Source of the DNA: Vibrio porteresiae DSM 19223
GTDB taxonomy: Bacteria > Pseudomonadota > Gammaproteobacteria > Enterobacterales > Vibrionaceae
NCBI RefSeq assembly: GCF_024347055.1
Contig: NZ_AP024896.1
Location: 1 to 64,000 of the forward strand
DNA length: 64,000 bases
Reading direction: 5' to 3'
The translations under genes were made by a program, and so were the position numbers. Shown one piece after another: positions 8,401 through 17,667 of this stretch (position 1 is the stretch's first letter; every line of letters starts with the position of its first letter). Below the pieces are notes generated by a model. It saw nothing but the letters and a program-made list of their open reading frames with translations, was not told the DNA's origin and made no database searches.

Positions 8401-9036
8401 ATGGATCTTGCAGATATTCGTCGCGAATACATTCAGGGCGGCTTAAGAAGAAAAGACTTAAAGGAAGACCCTATTGAACAATTCAATTTATGGCTTCAAC
8501 AGGCGATTGATGCGAAGTTGTCTGACCCAACCGCGATGACTGTTGCGACAGTAGATGAAACGGGCCAGCCGTTTCAACGTATCGTATTGCTGAAAAATAT
8601 CGATAAGAACGGCTTTGTTTTCTACACCAACTTAGGCAGTCGTAAAGCTAAACACTTAGAACACAATGCCAAAATCAGTTTGCATTTCCCTTGGCATCCG
8701 TTAGAGCGTCAAGTTCATATCACTGGTACTGTAGAAAAGCTCTCTGCATTCGAAAACATGAAGTACTTTACTTCGCGTCCTAAAGATAGCCAGATTGCAG
8801 CAATCGCAAGTCATCAAAGTAGTCGTATTTCTGCGCGTGGTATTTTGGAAGGGAAGTTTCTAGAACTTAAACAAAAGTTTGCTAATGGCGAAGTGCCTGT
8901 CCCAAGTTTCTGGGGTGGATTTAGAGTTGTGCCTAGCAGCATTGAATTTTGGCAAGGTGGTGAGCACCGCTTGCATGACCGATTCTTGTATAGCTTAAGT
9001 GAACAAAATTGGGTTATTGATCGCTTAGCGCCATAA
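8401..9036 (+). CDS. pdxH: Pyridoxamine/pyridoxine 5'-phosphate oxidase
   Basis: The protein is 211 aa (E. coli PdxH is 218). It oxidises PNP or PMP to pyridoxal 5'-phosphate using FMN and oxygen in the cytosol. Recognisable segments are the N-terminal MDLADIRREYIQGGLRRKDL, DPTAMTVATVDETGQPFQRIVLLKN, GFVFYTNLGSRKAKHLEHN, LHFPWHPLERQVHITG, SHQSSRIS, PSFWGGFRVVPSSIEFWQGG and the C-terminal RLHDRFLYS and IDRLAP. The start is supported by ATAAGGAG 7 bp upstream. It is monocistronic, with its own terminator shared with a convergent gene. Confidence 0.96.
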   Translation: MDLADIRREYIQGGLRRKDLKEDPIEQFNLWLQQAIDAKLSDPTAMTVATVDETGQPFQRIVLLKNIDKNGFVFYTNLGSRKAKHLEHNAKISLHFPWHPLERQVHITGTVEKLSAFENMKYFTSRPKDSQIAAIASHQSSRISARGILEGKFLELKQKFANGEVPVPSFWGGFRVVPSSIEFWQGGEHRLHDRFLYSLSEQNWVIDRLAP

Positions 9037-9101
9037 TCGTTTGGGTTCAATGGATGGGATTTTTGTGATAATTCCGTTGATGATTGAAATAAAATCCAAA
9101 G

Positions 9102-9127
9102 AAAAAGGGAGTAAATACTCCCTTTTT
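9102..9127. terminator. Bidirectional terminator between pdxH and the PEGA/FGE gene
   Basis: AAAAAGGGAGTA-AA-TACTCCCTTTTT, a 12-bp perfect stem with A and T runs on either side, separating convergent genes. Confidence 0.9.
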
Positions 9128-9151
9128 TCGTTCTTTGCTGTGTAGCCGCGG

Positions 9152-10975
9152 CTATTTTAATTCACGTAATACTCGGAAACCGAGGTAGTTGGCTGCAGAA
9201 GTTGGATCAATGAAGAGTTCGCTAGATGCCTTAGCCATATCTGGCGAAAAGCTCCAAGCGCCACCCTTAGCCATTCCACGCGGATCTTGAGTCCATTCCC
9301 ATACGTTGCCTACCACATCAACGAAACCTAGATTATTGGGTGCGAAAGAGCCAACAGGAGAGGTGCTCTTATTTGACCAAGTGCTACCCCCCCAACCAGT
9401 ATTTGCTTTATCAGCACCGAAATCGTCACCCCACCAGTAATCACTTTGACTACCTGAACGCGCTGCGATTTCCCATTCATCTTCGGTTGGTAAACGATAA
9501 ACAGAGCCCGTTTGTTTGCTGAGCCATTGCGTATAAGCTTTCGCATCGTTTTTGCTAACGCACACAACCGGATTTGACGCTGTCTGTTTAAAACCTGGGT
9601 TACGCCAGTAGCTATCAGAAACAGGCGTCACTTCTGAATTGTTTACCGAAATACAAAGATGTTTTAATTCAGCATCTGTTTGATAGCCAGTTTGGTTCAC
9701 AAAAGTCTCAAACTCACCGACAGTAATCGGTGCGGCACTCATTGCGAAAGCATGATCAAGGTAAATTTTACGTGATGCATTCTCGCCAACAAGGTACTCA
9801 CCGCGTATCATCGTGATCATCTCTGGCGCTTTTATGTTACCTTTCAATGAGTCAGCGAATTTATGTCCTGGTTTTAGAAGATTAGCTTGTTCGCGTAAAA
9901 CCGCTCTTAGCGTTTGATCGCTATTAATACCCATTAATTGAGAAAAAGAGTCATATCCTTCTTTTTCTACAGTTATCAAATGGTTACCCACCGGAAGCAT
10001 GATTTCTACTGGCGTACTTCCGTAGTTTACGTCGTCAATCACAACGTTGTCGTTGTATTGGTTAGAACGTACATTCAGACTAACCCAAGCGACTTCTTTC
10101 TGCTTTTGCTGTGGTTGACCGTTTTGGTCGACTGCGTAGCAATAACTATTGTCGATACCAAGCAAAGTACATGCAGAGGTTTCAGCAGCGCGAGATTCAA
10201 GTTGGGCTGTAAGTACCGTTTGATAACGATTATTGTCTACAAAGCCAGCCTTATTCATATCGTATTTAATGAGATGAATATTGAGGGAAACTTTGTTGAG
10301 GTTCTGTTTAATGACAGAGGTTTCACTAGCACTGTCGATTAGCCAATCTTGGTATTGGTTGACTGCTTTCTGCAACGCCAATTCTTTCGTTTGGTCTGCA
10401 CATTGAGCTAAGGTCATTTTGATATCACATTTATTGGTGAAACTGACCTTTTGTTCTCCAGTCTGTTTTAACTCGCTCTTAAGCCTTTCAGCTCGAGCGC
10501 GCAATTTATCCTGACCAAGCGCCACTATTTTCTGTTGGATGGCATTTTCTTTGGCTTTCTGTTGAGCTAGTTGTGCTTCCATGTCTTGAAGCTTCTGTGT
10601 GGCATCTAGGCGGGCTTTTTGGTTCTGTTTTACATCAGACCAAGCTGCTTGATAACTTGCCTTGATAGGAGAGATATCGACCTTAGGGTCGTTAATCATT
10701 TTTGTATAGGCTTTTTGTAGCGATGCTTTAGCTGACTGCAGCGTTGCGTCAAGCGCTTTTGCTTGAGTTTCTAGTCGTACCAACTCATCTGATTGTTTTT
10801 GATAAGCGGCTTGCTGAGTCTGAGTCGTCTTCTTTGCATCCTGCAAATCTGTACTTTGGCTAGACAGTGCATCATCAATGGCGCTGACTGAAGACGGAGC
10901 TTCTTCTGCCAACGTTGATGAAACCATTAAGCAAGGAGAGAGTGCCAATAACAGAGCGGGTAAACCTTGTCGCAT
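9152..10975 (-). CDS. Exported coiled-coil protein with PEGA and SUMF1/FGE-like domains
   Basis: The protein is 607 aa with an N-terminal signal peptide (MRQGLPALLLALSPCLMVSS, cleavage near LAEE). Residues about 30-210 are a Q/K/A-rich coiled coil. A PEGA-type domain lies at about 300-365 (NVVIDDVNYGSTPVEIMLPV, EKEGYDSF). Residues about 385-607 are a sulfatase-modifying-factor/FGE-type fold (ITVGEFETFVNQTGY, YRLPTEDEWEIAARSGS, VVGNVWEWTQDPRG, KGGAWSFSP, NYLGFRVLREL). The C-terminal part lacks the paired Cys of true formylglycine-generating enzymes, so it is probably a binding or structural domain. It is the second gene after a shorter paralogue that shares signal peptide, coiled coil and PEGA region. 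The likely site is the periplasm; the function is unknown. Confidence 0.85.
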   Translation of the reverse strand: MRQGLPALLLALSPCLMVSSTLAEEAPSSVSAIDDALSSQSTDLQDAKKTTQTQQAAYQKQSDELVRLETQAKALDATLQSAKASLQKAYTKMINDPKVDISPIKASYQAAWSDVKQNQKARLDATQKLQDMEAQLAQQKAKENAIQQKIVALGQDKLRARAERLKSELKQTGEQKVSFTNKCDIKMTLAQCADQTKELALQKAVNQYQDWLIDSASETSVIKQNLNKVSLNIHLIKYDMNKAGFVDNNRYQTVLTAQLESRAAETSACTLLGIDNSYCYAVDQNGQPQQKQKEVAWVSLNVRSNQYNDNVVIDDVNYGSTPVEIMLPVGNHLITVEKEGYDSFSQLMGINSDQTLRAVLREQANLLKPGHKFADSLKGNIKAPEMITMIRGEYLVGENASRKIYLDHAFAMSAAPITVGEFETFVNQTGYQTDAELKHLCISVNNSEVTPVSDSYWRNPGFKQTASNPVVCVSKNDAKAYTQWLSKQTGSVYRLPTEDEWEIAARSGSQSDYWWGDDFGADKANTGWGGSTWSNKSTSPVGSFAPNNLGFVDVVGNVWEWTQDPRGMAKGGAWSFSPDMAKASSELFIDPTSAANYLGFRVLRELK

Positions 10976-11124
10976 TATTATCTACTTCAGTTAGCTAATG
11001 AAAATGTTCTCGCTATTGTAAACGAAAACGCCACTTTGTCAGAAGTCATCTTTCAATAACTTAGTAACAAAATGACGTTTTAGCGAGCTGAAAGTGTGAT
11101 GAAGTTTCCACCACTTATGAAAGT

Positions 11125-12225
11125 TTAGCTCTCTTTATTTGGGCGGAGTTTTACCCAAACAGTGTCGTTACCGTTAATCGTGATGACACGGTTGTAAGTT
11201 TCGTATCCATCTTTAGATACGGTCACTTGGTGTCGGCCAGCTGGAAGTACTATTTCTACTGGAGTACTTCCGTAATTGATACCGTTAATAGTCACAGAAT
11301 CATTAAATTGGTCTGAGCGAACTGTCACTGTAGACCATTGCTTATCAGTACGTTTCTGCGTGGTTTGTGAACCTTGTAAACAGTAACGAGTTGGTACGTT
11401 GAGCAGTTTACATGCTGCAACTGGCTCTGGCTTGGCTTGCATTTGTGCCTGAATCGATGTGAAGTAATCGCTATTTCCTTCGAAACCGCTTTTAATCACT
11501 TGGCTATCTTGCACTGTGATGTTCAGTTCAACGTCTTTCACATTCTGTTTAGCAAGTGCAGATTCGGTTAGTCCATTTAATAGCTGCTCACGAAACGTTT
11601 TCACTGCTTTTTGTTTTGTGAGATGAACACCTTGGCTAGCACATTCGCCTAACGTCATCGTGGTTGAACATGTTGTCTTATAGCTCGTTTCAATTGCACT
11701 AGTTTCGCGCAACTCTGCTTCAAGACGATTCACACGAGCTTCAATACGGCTCTCTTGCAAATTCGAATACTCGGTTTTTAAACGAGCACTTTTTTGCTTG
11801 AGTTGACCTAAACGCATTTCACTTTCAGTCACAGCCTGCTGTTTATTAAGCATATCAGATTGATTTTGCTTAACAGCAGCCCAAGACTCTTGATACGTCT
11901 TTTGGAAGCTAGCTAAATCAGTCTCAGGATCATCTAAAAGGTGACTATATTGTTTGTCTAGAGCTGATTTAGCACGGTTTTGTTTGGCGACTAATTCGTC
12001 GCTTTCACGTTTAAGGTTCGCTTCTTCATTCTGGAGCTGCTGAAGCGTTGATGCTTCTTTATCGTAGTCAGAAGAGATCGCGTCAATTTCACTCTGTTTG
12101 GTTGTTAATTTCTCATCGATAGCGGCAACCGGGTCAACAGGTTTGACGTCGTTTGCGTACACCGACGCAGATACCCAAATTGGGGTTAGCGCAAGCAGTA
12201 GCGCTGGGATGCGATGTTTGATCAT
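11125..12225 (-). CDS. Exported coiled-coil PEGA-domain protein, paralogue of the downstream gene
   Basis: The protein is 366 aa from the ATG at 12225, which follows CAGGGA; a TTG five codons upstream is less likely. A signal peptide (IPALLLALTPIWVSASVYA) is followed by a long coiled coil (about 30-220) with Cys-containing segments CSTTMTLGECA and CKLLNVPTRYC. The C-terminal PEGA-type domain includes VTINGINYGSTPVEIVLPAG and VSKDGYETYN. The next gene on the same strand has the counterparts CDIKMTLAQCA, CTLLGIDNSYC and DVNYGSTPVEIMLPVG, so the two arose by duplication. This copy ends where the other continues into the FGE-like domain. The 149-bp gap between them has no terminator I can see, so they may be co-transcribed. 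Confidence 0.82.
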   Translation of the reverse strand: MIKHRIPALLLALTPIWVSASVYANDVKPVDPVAAIDEKLTTKQSEIDAISSDYDKEASTLQQLQNEEANLKRESDELVAKQNRAKSALDKQYSHLLDDPETDLASFQKTYQESWAAVKQNQSDMLNKQQAVTESEMRLGQLKQKSARLKTEYSNLQESRIEARVNRLEAELRETSAIETSYKTTCSTTMTLGECASQGVHLTKQKAVKTFREQLLNGLTESALAKQNVKDVELNITVQDSQVIKSGFEGNSDYFTSIQAQMQAKPEPVAACKLLNVPTRYCLQGSQTTQKRTDKQWSTVTVRSDQFNDSVTINGINYGSTPVEIVLPAGRHQVTVSKDGYETYNRVITINGNDTVWVKLRPNKES

Positions 12226-12670
12226 AGGTCCCTGCAACAATTTTACGTTTAACCACTGGTAATCAGTGGGAAAGACAATCTTTTGACAGCATATGTAATG
12301 ACGCTGACTCTTTAAAATGCAAATTTTATTCCTTTGGCAACTTATTATTTACTGAAATAGACAAGTTAGGTAACTGATTTTGTAAATTTTATAAGTGTGC
12401 ACCTTCCATTTTGGGCTGTTAAATAAAATATGCAAGCATCTATTGCTAATCTACCTAGTCATTTGTTAATTGAACACTCATTGACCGTAATTTATGTGCA
12501 CTTGATCATTGTTCCGATTCTATCCTTGATGGTTATTTACTCAATATAGCACTCGACTATATGACACAAGTTGATCAATGTTGAGGAAGCGAACAGAGTT
12601 AATGAGAGAATTTTGTGGTCATTGATTTTTGTTATACCATGCAGATCTGTCATTAGTTATGTATGTCACT
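12226..12670. other. Gene-free divergent promoter region
   Basis: These are 445 bases between divergent starts, AT-rich. The only structure I can point to is CCACTG-GTAAT-CAGTGG at 12253-12269, just upstream of the PEGA gene. No RNA gene or convincing small ORF is visible. Confidence 0.6.
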
Positions 12671-13495
12671 ATGAGCCTATTGCACGCCGATTTTTCAATT
12701 GTACCTGAGCAAAATGCCAAAGTTTTGTCGCCTAAGCCTGCCGAGTTAGTCACTTTGCCCTCGCAAATGAATCGACATGACCATGATTACACCCAAATAG
12801 TCATCGGTTTAAAAGGTCAGGTAGACTTTGAAGTGAATGGGTTGGGCAATATTGTCTCTCCAGGTCAAGGCTGCGTAGTGACATGCGGTTCTGGTCATGC
12901 TTTTGGTGGTGTGATAGAGCAATCAGATATTTTGGTGCTCAACATGCCCATGCCCAAAGGTGACGATCCTCTATTGCTGCAGAAAATCAATGATCTTGCT
13001 AACAAAGATATCTATTTTCAGTTGGATGGACAGATCCAACAGTTAATCCAGATGTTGGTGTTAGAGATGCGTGCTCATCCTGACGATCTCTTATTAAGCC
13101 GTGCTTGCAACGATACGTTAATTTCACTTTTGCAGCGTCATATCTCTTCTTTTGAATTGCATCGAAAAGACTCGCGATTCGATCTCGACACGATTGATCG
13201 TTATATCGAGAGACATCTAGCTAACAAAATCTCCGTCCTACAGCTCGCAGGCAGTGTGTATCTGGGTGAAAGCCAATTTCACATGTTGTTTAAAGAGCGC
13301 ATGGGAATTACCCCTCATCAGTATGTGTTACAAAAACGGGTGAATTGCGCCAAAGAGTTAATCTGCCAAGGACAATTTAGTTTGGGTCAAGTGGCTGAGT
13401 TGACCGGTTTTGCAAATCAGAGTGCGTTTACCCATGCATTTGCCCGAATTGAAGGCTGTTCACCATCTCAATTTAAGAAACATTCTGGTCATTAA
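12671..13495 (+). CDS. putR: AraC-family regulator, probable proline-responsive activator PutR
   Basis: The protein is 274 aa from the ATG at 12671; an in-frame ATG at 12659 and a TTG at 12629 are alternatives, and none has a good Shine-Dalgarno. The N-terminal half is a cupin-like sensing domain (RHDHDYTQIVIGLKGQVDFEVNGLG, GCVVTCGSGHAFGG). The last 100 residues form two AraC helix-turn-helix units (VLQLAGSVYLGESQFHMLFKERMGITPHQYV and LGQVAELTGFANQSAFTHAF, then EGCSPSQF). It lies directly upstream of putA in the same direction. In Vibrio an AraC-type PutR activates the putAP genes, which is the basis for the name; the effector is inferred from position. Confidence 0.78.
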   Translation: MSLLHADFSIVPEQNAKVLSPKPAELVTLPSQMNRHDHDYTQIVIGLKGQVDFEVNGLGNIVSPGQGCVVTCGSGHAFGGVIEQSDILVLNMPMPKGDDPLLLQKINDLANKDIYFQLDGQIQQLIQMLVLEMRAHPDDLLLSRACNDTLISLLQRHISSFELHRKDSRFDLDTIDRYIERHLANKISVLQLAGSVYLGESQFHMLFKERMGITPHQYVLQKRVNCAKELICQGQFSLGQVAELTGFANQSAFTHAFARIEGCSPSQFKKHSGH

Positions 13496-13510
13496 ATGAC
13501 AAATTATTAA

Positions 13511-13525
13511 TGAGAATCATTCTAA
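13511..13525. promoter_or_regulatory. Fur-box-like palindrome upstream of putA
   Basis: TGAGAATCATTCTAA matches 12 of 14 defined positions of the 7-1-7 Fur consensus TGATAATNATTATCA. It lies 16 bases after the putR stop and about 230 bases before putA. This is a motif match only. Confidence 0.35.
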
Positions 13526-13581
13526 TCAACTGAATTTCATCTTTTGTTTAGTGTTTTTATCGTTAAATTTGGTAAAAATTA

Positions 13582-13606
13582 AGCATTTTATTTGGTAATA
13601 AATGCT
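13582..13606. promoter_or_regulatory. Inverted repeat in the putA promoter region
   Basis: AGCATTTTATT-TGGT-AATAAATGCT is an inverted repeat with one bulged base. It is a possible operator for the AraC-type regulator encoded just upstream. Confidence 0.35.
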
Positions 13607-13755
13607 GTGATTCTGTTTTTGTTTTGTTAAAAAACCGAGAAATCAGCAAAAAGCTCGGAGTTTTTGACAAGTATTCTCCTCCAGCTCAAAATACACTGCT
13701 AGCTGTTGTATGAAATCCGGCAAGGGAACCCGGATATTGAGATTGAGGAAAACGC

Positions 13756-16700
13756 ATGTTTACTGCAACTGATGTGTTGAAACCCGAGTATATCGAGCGT
13801 TCGCTTGATGCACTTTGGGCAGAGATCTCTCCACTTTACATGGTGGATGAATCGCAATGGCTAGAACAACTTCTTCCACTAGCAACACCCAATGACGACG
13901 AAAAGGAAAAAATGGCATCGAATACGACAACGTTGATCCAAGCGATCCGCGCTGATAAGCGATCCATTCAACTGATCGATGCGTTGTTGCTAGAGTACAG
14001 TTTAGATACCCAAGAAGGGATCCTTCTGATGTGTTTGGCGGAAGCGTTAATGCGCATTCCTGATACCGAAACCGCAGATGCTTTTATTAAGGATCGATTG
14101 AGCGTCGCGGATTGGAAATCCCATCTAAAACGATCCGATTCCGTATTTGTTAATGCATCCACCTGGGGCTTAATGTTGACAGGCAAAGTGATTGGGTTGA
14201 ACGATCCTAACAGCACTAGCCCTGTTCAGGCCGTTAATCGTTTGGTTAACAAACTGACTGAACCTGTGATTCGTAAGGCAATGCATCAAGCCATGAAAAT
14301 CATGGGCCACCAATTTGTTTTGGGCCGCACATTAAGCGAAGCGCAAAAGAATGGCCGTCCTATGCGCGATAAAGGCTACACTTATTCATTTGATATGTTG
14401 GGTGAAGCAGCGCTCACTACGGCTGATGCAAACAAATATTTTCAGGATTACCTAACCGCAATTAAAGCGGTTGGCGAAGATAAATACGGTCTATCCACCA
14501 GCCCTGCTGCTTCTGTTTCTATCAAGCTTTCTGCTATTCATCCACGCTATGAAGTGGCAAATACTGAGCGCGTAATGGATGAGTTATACCGCAGTTTAGT
14601 ATCGCTGTTAGAACAAGCGATTCGCTACGATGTGGCGATTACCATTGATGCTGAAGAAGCTGACCGCTTAGAGCTTTCGTTGAAGCTGTTTGAAAAAGTG
14701 TATCGCAGTGATGTCGCGAAAGGTTGGGGTAAATTTGGCTTAGTTATTCAAGCCTATTCCAAACGTGCTTTGCCATCTTTGGTATGGCTAAACGCTTTGG
14801 CGAAAGAGCAAGGTGATTTAATCCCTGTTCGTTTAGTAAAAGGCGCGTATTGGGATAGCGAAGTAAAGTGGTCTCAACAAAAAGGTTATACTGGTTACCC
14901 TGTTTATACCCGTAAAGAAGCGACCGATGTTTCGTACCTAGCTTGCGCTCGTTTTCTGCTCAGCGAAGGCGTACGTGGTCACCTGTTCCCTCAGTTTGCA
15001 AGCCATAATGCGCAAACTATCACTTCTATTTCCGTGATGGCACAGCACAAAGACTTTGAATTCCAGCGCTTGCACGGAATGGGAGATGCGTTATTTAACT
15101 ACGCGATTAAGCATTACAAACAGCCAGTTCGTATTTACGCACCTGTTGGTAGCCACAAAGACTTGCTGCCATATCTAGTGCGTCGTTTATTAGAAAATGG
15201 CGCAAACAGTTCGTTTGTCCACCGTTTGGTCGATGCTCGTTGTCCGATTGAAACCTTAACTCAGCACCCAGTTGACATGTTGCTGGCTCATAAGACACTG
15301 AACAATCGCAAAATTCCACTTCCTCAAGATATCTATGCGGAACGTACTAACTCTTATGGCGTTAATATTGACATCATCAGTGAAGCGAAACCGTTTGAAG
15401 CGCAAGTGGCTAAGTGGATGGATCATCAATGGCAAGCGGCTCCCGTGATCAACGGTTCGTCTTTACTCGAAAGCATGATCAAGGTTGATCATGCTTCCGT
15501 AGCTGTAACCGCGCCTTACGATCGTCGTGAGAGTGTTGGTGATGTCTATTTCTCGTCTCTTGATCATGTTTCCGCAGCGATCGAAGCAGGGCAGAGTGCA
15601 TTTGCTGCTTGGAATGCCGTTCCTTCCGTAGATCGCAGCGCTAAGCTATTGAATTTGGCTGATCTCTTAGAAGAGAATCTAGCTGAATTGGTTGCCTTAT
15701 GTCACAAAGAGGCCGGTAAAACAATTCACGATAGCATTGATGAGGTGCGTGAAGCGGTCGATTTTTGTCGCTATTACGCATCACAAACTGCGCTGTTTAA
15801 TGGGCAAATGATCGAAGGGTTTGATGGACAAACGGTACAGTTAACCCGACAAGGTTGCGGTGTGTTTGTTTGTATTAGCCCATGGAACTTCCCACTGGCG
15901 ATTTTCCTTGGACAGATTTCTGCAGCCTTAATGTGTGGCAATACGGTGATTGCGAAACCTGCAGAACAAACTTCGCTGATTGCTTATCGTGCCGTTGAGT
16001 TGATGTTGGAAGCGGGATTCCCTGCGGGTGTGATTCAACTGCTACCGGGACTTGGTGGTGAAGTGGGTAATGCGCTCACTGCGCATCCTGCGATTGCTGG
16101 GGTGGCGTTTACTGGCTCTACATTAACCGCACAACGCATCAACCAGACGTTAGCTCAACGCGACGCCAAACCTGTGCCATTTATCGCTGAGACTGGCGGA
16201 CAAAACGCCATGATTGTCGATAGTACAGCGCTTCCTGAACAGGTGGTAAGAGATGCGATTCGCTCGGCGTTTGCTTCTGCAGGTCAGCGCTGCTCGGCAT
16301 TACGTGTCCTTTATGTTCAACACGATATCGCAGATCGCATTATTGAGTTGATCAAAGGCGCTATGCAGGAGCTCAAGATTGGCTTGCCTTATTTACATAA
16401 CACCGATGTCGGTCCTGTTATTGATAAAACAGCGAAGACCCGCCTGTTAGATCATGTGGATTTCTTGAAGAAAAACCACAAGCTGGTTGCTGAAATCGAG
16501 TTACCTAAAGAGTGTGAATTTGGAGATTTCGTCGCACCATGTGCGTTTGAGATCCCAAGCATTAGCTGTTTAACCGAGGAGCATTTTGGGCCGATTCTGC
16601 ATATTGTTCGCTTTAAAGCGCAACAGTTAGCTGATGTAGTCAATAGCATTAATGCCACTGGCTTTGGTCTTACTATGGGCATCCATAGTCGTAATGAAAC

Positions 16701-16875
16701 CACCTACCGCTGGATTGAGAAACATGCCCGAGTTGGCAACTGTTATATTAACCGCGATCAAGTAGGTGCGGTAGTCGGTGTACAACCATTTGGTGGACAA
16801 GGGCTTTCTGGCACTGGTCCAAAAGCCGGTGGTCCGCACTATTTATACCGTTTTACTCAAGTTCATTATGCCTAA
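13756..16875 (+). CDS. putA: Bifunctional proline dehydrogenase / P5C (glutamate semialdehyde) dehydrogenase PutA
   Basis: The protein is 1039 aa. It oxidises proline to glutamate in two steps, with FAD in the N-terminal PRODH barrel and NAD+ in the aldehyde dehydrogenase half. PRODH landmarks: YSFDMLGEAAL, AYSKRALPSL, RLVKGAYWDSEV, FASHNAQTI and GANSSFVHRLVD. ALDH landmarks: SPWNFPLAIFLG near 707, FIAETGGQNAMIVD near 810, and the catalytic Cys at residue 846 (AGQRCSALR). It lacks the N-terminal ribbon-helix-helix of E. coli PutA, so it should not autorepress. It ends at GTGPKAGGPHYLYRFTQVHY without the C-terminal ALDH-like lid, which is encoded by the next gene. The start follows TTGAGGAAAACGC. 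Confidence 0.96.
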   Translation: MFTATDVLKPEYIERSLDALWAEISPLYMVDESQWLEQLLPLATPNDDEKEKMASNTTTLIQAIRADKRSIQLIDALLLEYSLDTQEGILLMCLAEALMRIPDTETADAFIKDRLSVADWKSHLKRSDSVFVNASTWGLMLTGKVIGLNDPNSTSPVQAVNRLVNKLTEPVIRKAMHQAMKIMGHQFVLGRTLSEAQKNGRPMRDKGYTYSFDMLGEAALTTADANKYFQDYLTAIKAVGEDKYGLSTSPAASVSIKLSAIHPRYEVANTERVMDELYRSLVSLLEQAIRYDVAITIDAEEADRLELSLKLFEKVYRSDVAKGWGKFGLVIQAYSKRALPSLVWLNALAKEQGDLIPVRLVKGAYWDSEVKWSQQKGYTGYPVYTRKEATDVSYLACARFLLSEGVRGHLFPQFASHNAQTITSISVMAQHKDFEFQRLHGMGDALFNYAIKHYKQPVRIYAPVGSHKDLLPYLVRRLLENGANSSFVHRLVDARCPIETLTQHPVDMLLAHKTLNNRKIPLPQDIYAERTNSYGVNIDIISEAKPFEAQVAKWMDHQWQAAPVINGSSLLESMIKVDHASVAVTAPYDRRESVGDVYFSSLDHVSAAIEAGQSAFAAWNAVPSVDRSAKLLNLADLLEENLAELVALCHKEAGKTIHDSIDEVREAVDFCRYYASQTALFNGQMIEGFDGQTVQLTRQGCGVFVCISPWNFPLAIFLGQISAALMCGNTVIAKPAEQTSLIAYRAVELMLEAGFPAGVIQLLPGLGGEVGNALTAHPAIAGVAFTGSTLTAQRINQTLAQRDAKPVPFIAETGGQNAMIVDSTALPEQVVRDAIRSAFASAGQRCSALRVLYVQHDIADRIIELIKGAMQELKIGLPYLHNTDVGPVIDKTAKTRLLDHVDFLKKNHKLVAEIELPKECEFGDFVAPCAFEIPSISCLTEEHFGPILHIVRFKAQQLADVVNSINATGFGLTMGIHSRNETTYRWIEKHARVGNCYINRDQVGAVVGVQPFGGQGLSGTGPKAGGPHYLYRFTQVHYA

Positions 16876-16891
16876 GCAAGGGAGACTCGAT

Positions 16892-17590
16892 ATGTTGCAT
16901 TACGCTACTCATTTTTCTGATTCCCAAGTGGCTTGGGATAATTGGTCTTTGACCGGATTTGATTACAAAAGAGAGTGTGTCCTCTCTCTGATGACCAATA
17001 TGACTTCAGCGCGTTCCGATCTTGCGAACGTGGTGTCATACCATCTTCACCAGGCGTCGAGCCTGCTCTCTAAACCTTATGAGCTTGTCGGCCCTACCGG
17101 AGAAACAAATGAGCTTTACACCGCTGGACGAGGCGTCGCTCTTCTCGTTCAACAAGAAGGCGGAGTGAAAGCTCAACTGGCGACAGTTGCACTACTGTCT
17201 GCTGCATTAATTGCAGGCAATAGTGTCATTCTTTGCAGCGATGACAAAGAGTGGGTGTCGTTACTCTGTTCGGCTTACGAACAGTCTCTATTACCAGCCA
17301 ATCTCTTACTAACTTTGCCGTTAGATGCCTATCACTCCTTGTTGGATTCGGATGTGAGAAGCGTGGGATTAGTCGGTGGAACGGCGATTGAACAAACGTT
17401 AAATCGTCAACTTTCTGAGCGAAAAGGCGCGATTGTTAGCTTAGTTTCTGAAACCAATTTGAGCACTTTACCCGTGGCTCATGATCCTCACTTATCTTTG
17501 CGTTTCATTACTGAGAGAACTCGTACAATAAATATAACTGCAGTGGGTGGTAATGCGACCTTGCTCGAGCTTGGTCACGAAGCCCACTAA
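16892..17590 (+). CDS. Separately encoded PutA C-terminal ALDH-like domain protein
   Basis: The protein is 232 aa from the ATG at 16892, which follows AAGGGAGACTCG; putA stops 16 bp upstream. The central part resembles the Rossmann core of the aldehyde dehydrogenase superfamily (GRGVALLVQQEGG, ATVALLSAALIAGNSVILCSDD, VRSVGLVGGTAIEQTLNRQL) but lacks a catalytic Cys loop. The end, RTRTINITAVGGNATLLELG, matches the conserved C-terminal motif found at the very end of long PutA proteins, where an ALDH-like domain forms a lid over the substrate channel. I infer that this gene supplies that lid in trans. Databases often label such proteins P5C dehydrogenase, but an independent activity looks unlikely. 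Confidence 0.8.
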   Translation: MLHYATHFSDSQVAWDNWSLTGFDYKRECVLSLMTNMTSARSDLANVVSYHLHQASSLLSKPYELVGPTGETNELYTAGRGVALLVQQEGGVKAQLATVALLSAALIAGNSVILCSDDKEWVSLLCSAYEQSLLPANLLLTLPLDAYHSLLDSDVRSVGLVGGTAIEQTLNRQLSERKGAIVSLVSETNLSTLPVAHDPHLSLRFITERTRTINITAVGGNATLLELGHEAH

Positions 17591-17608
17591 ATTTGAGTAT
17601 TGCGTTAG

Positions 17609-17630
17609 CCCCTCTTCACTAGAAGAGGGG
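17609..17630 (+). other. Intercistronic hairpin before putP
   Basis: CCCCTCTTC-ACTA-GAAGAGGGG is a 9-bp perfect stem without a T-run. It probably stabilises or separates the put transcripts rather than terminating transcription. Confidence 0.6.
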
Positions 17631-17667
17631 ACAGGGAAGGCGATTTCAAAAATAAGAGGAATAATTT

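Noticed and set aside
9938..10342. A 134-aa plus-strand ORF opposite the PEGA/FGE gene
   Set aside because: Antisense shadow of the coiled-coil coding region, no start signal.
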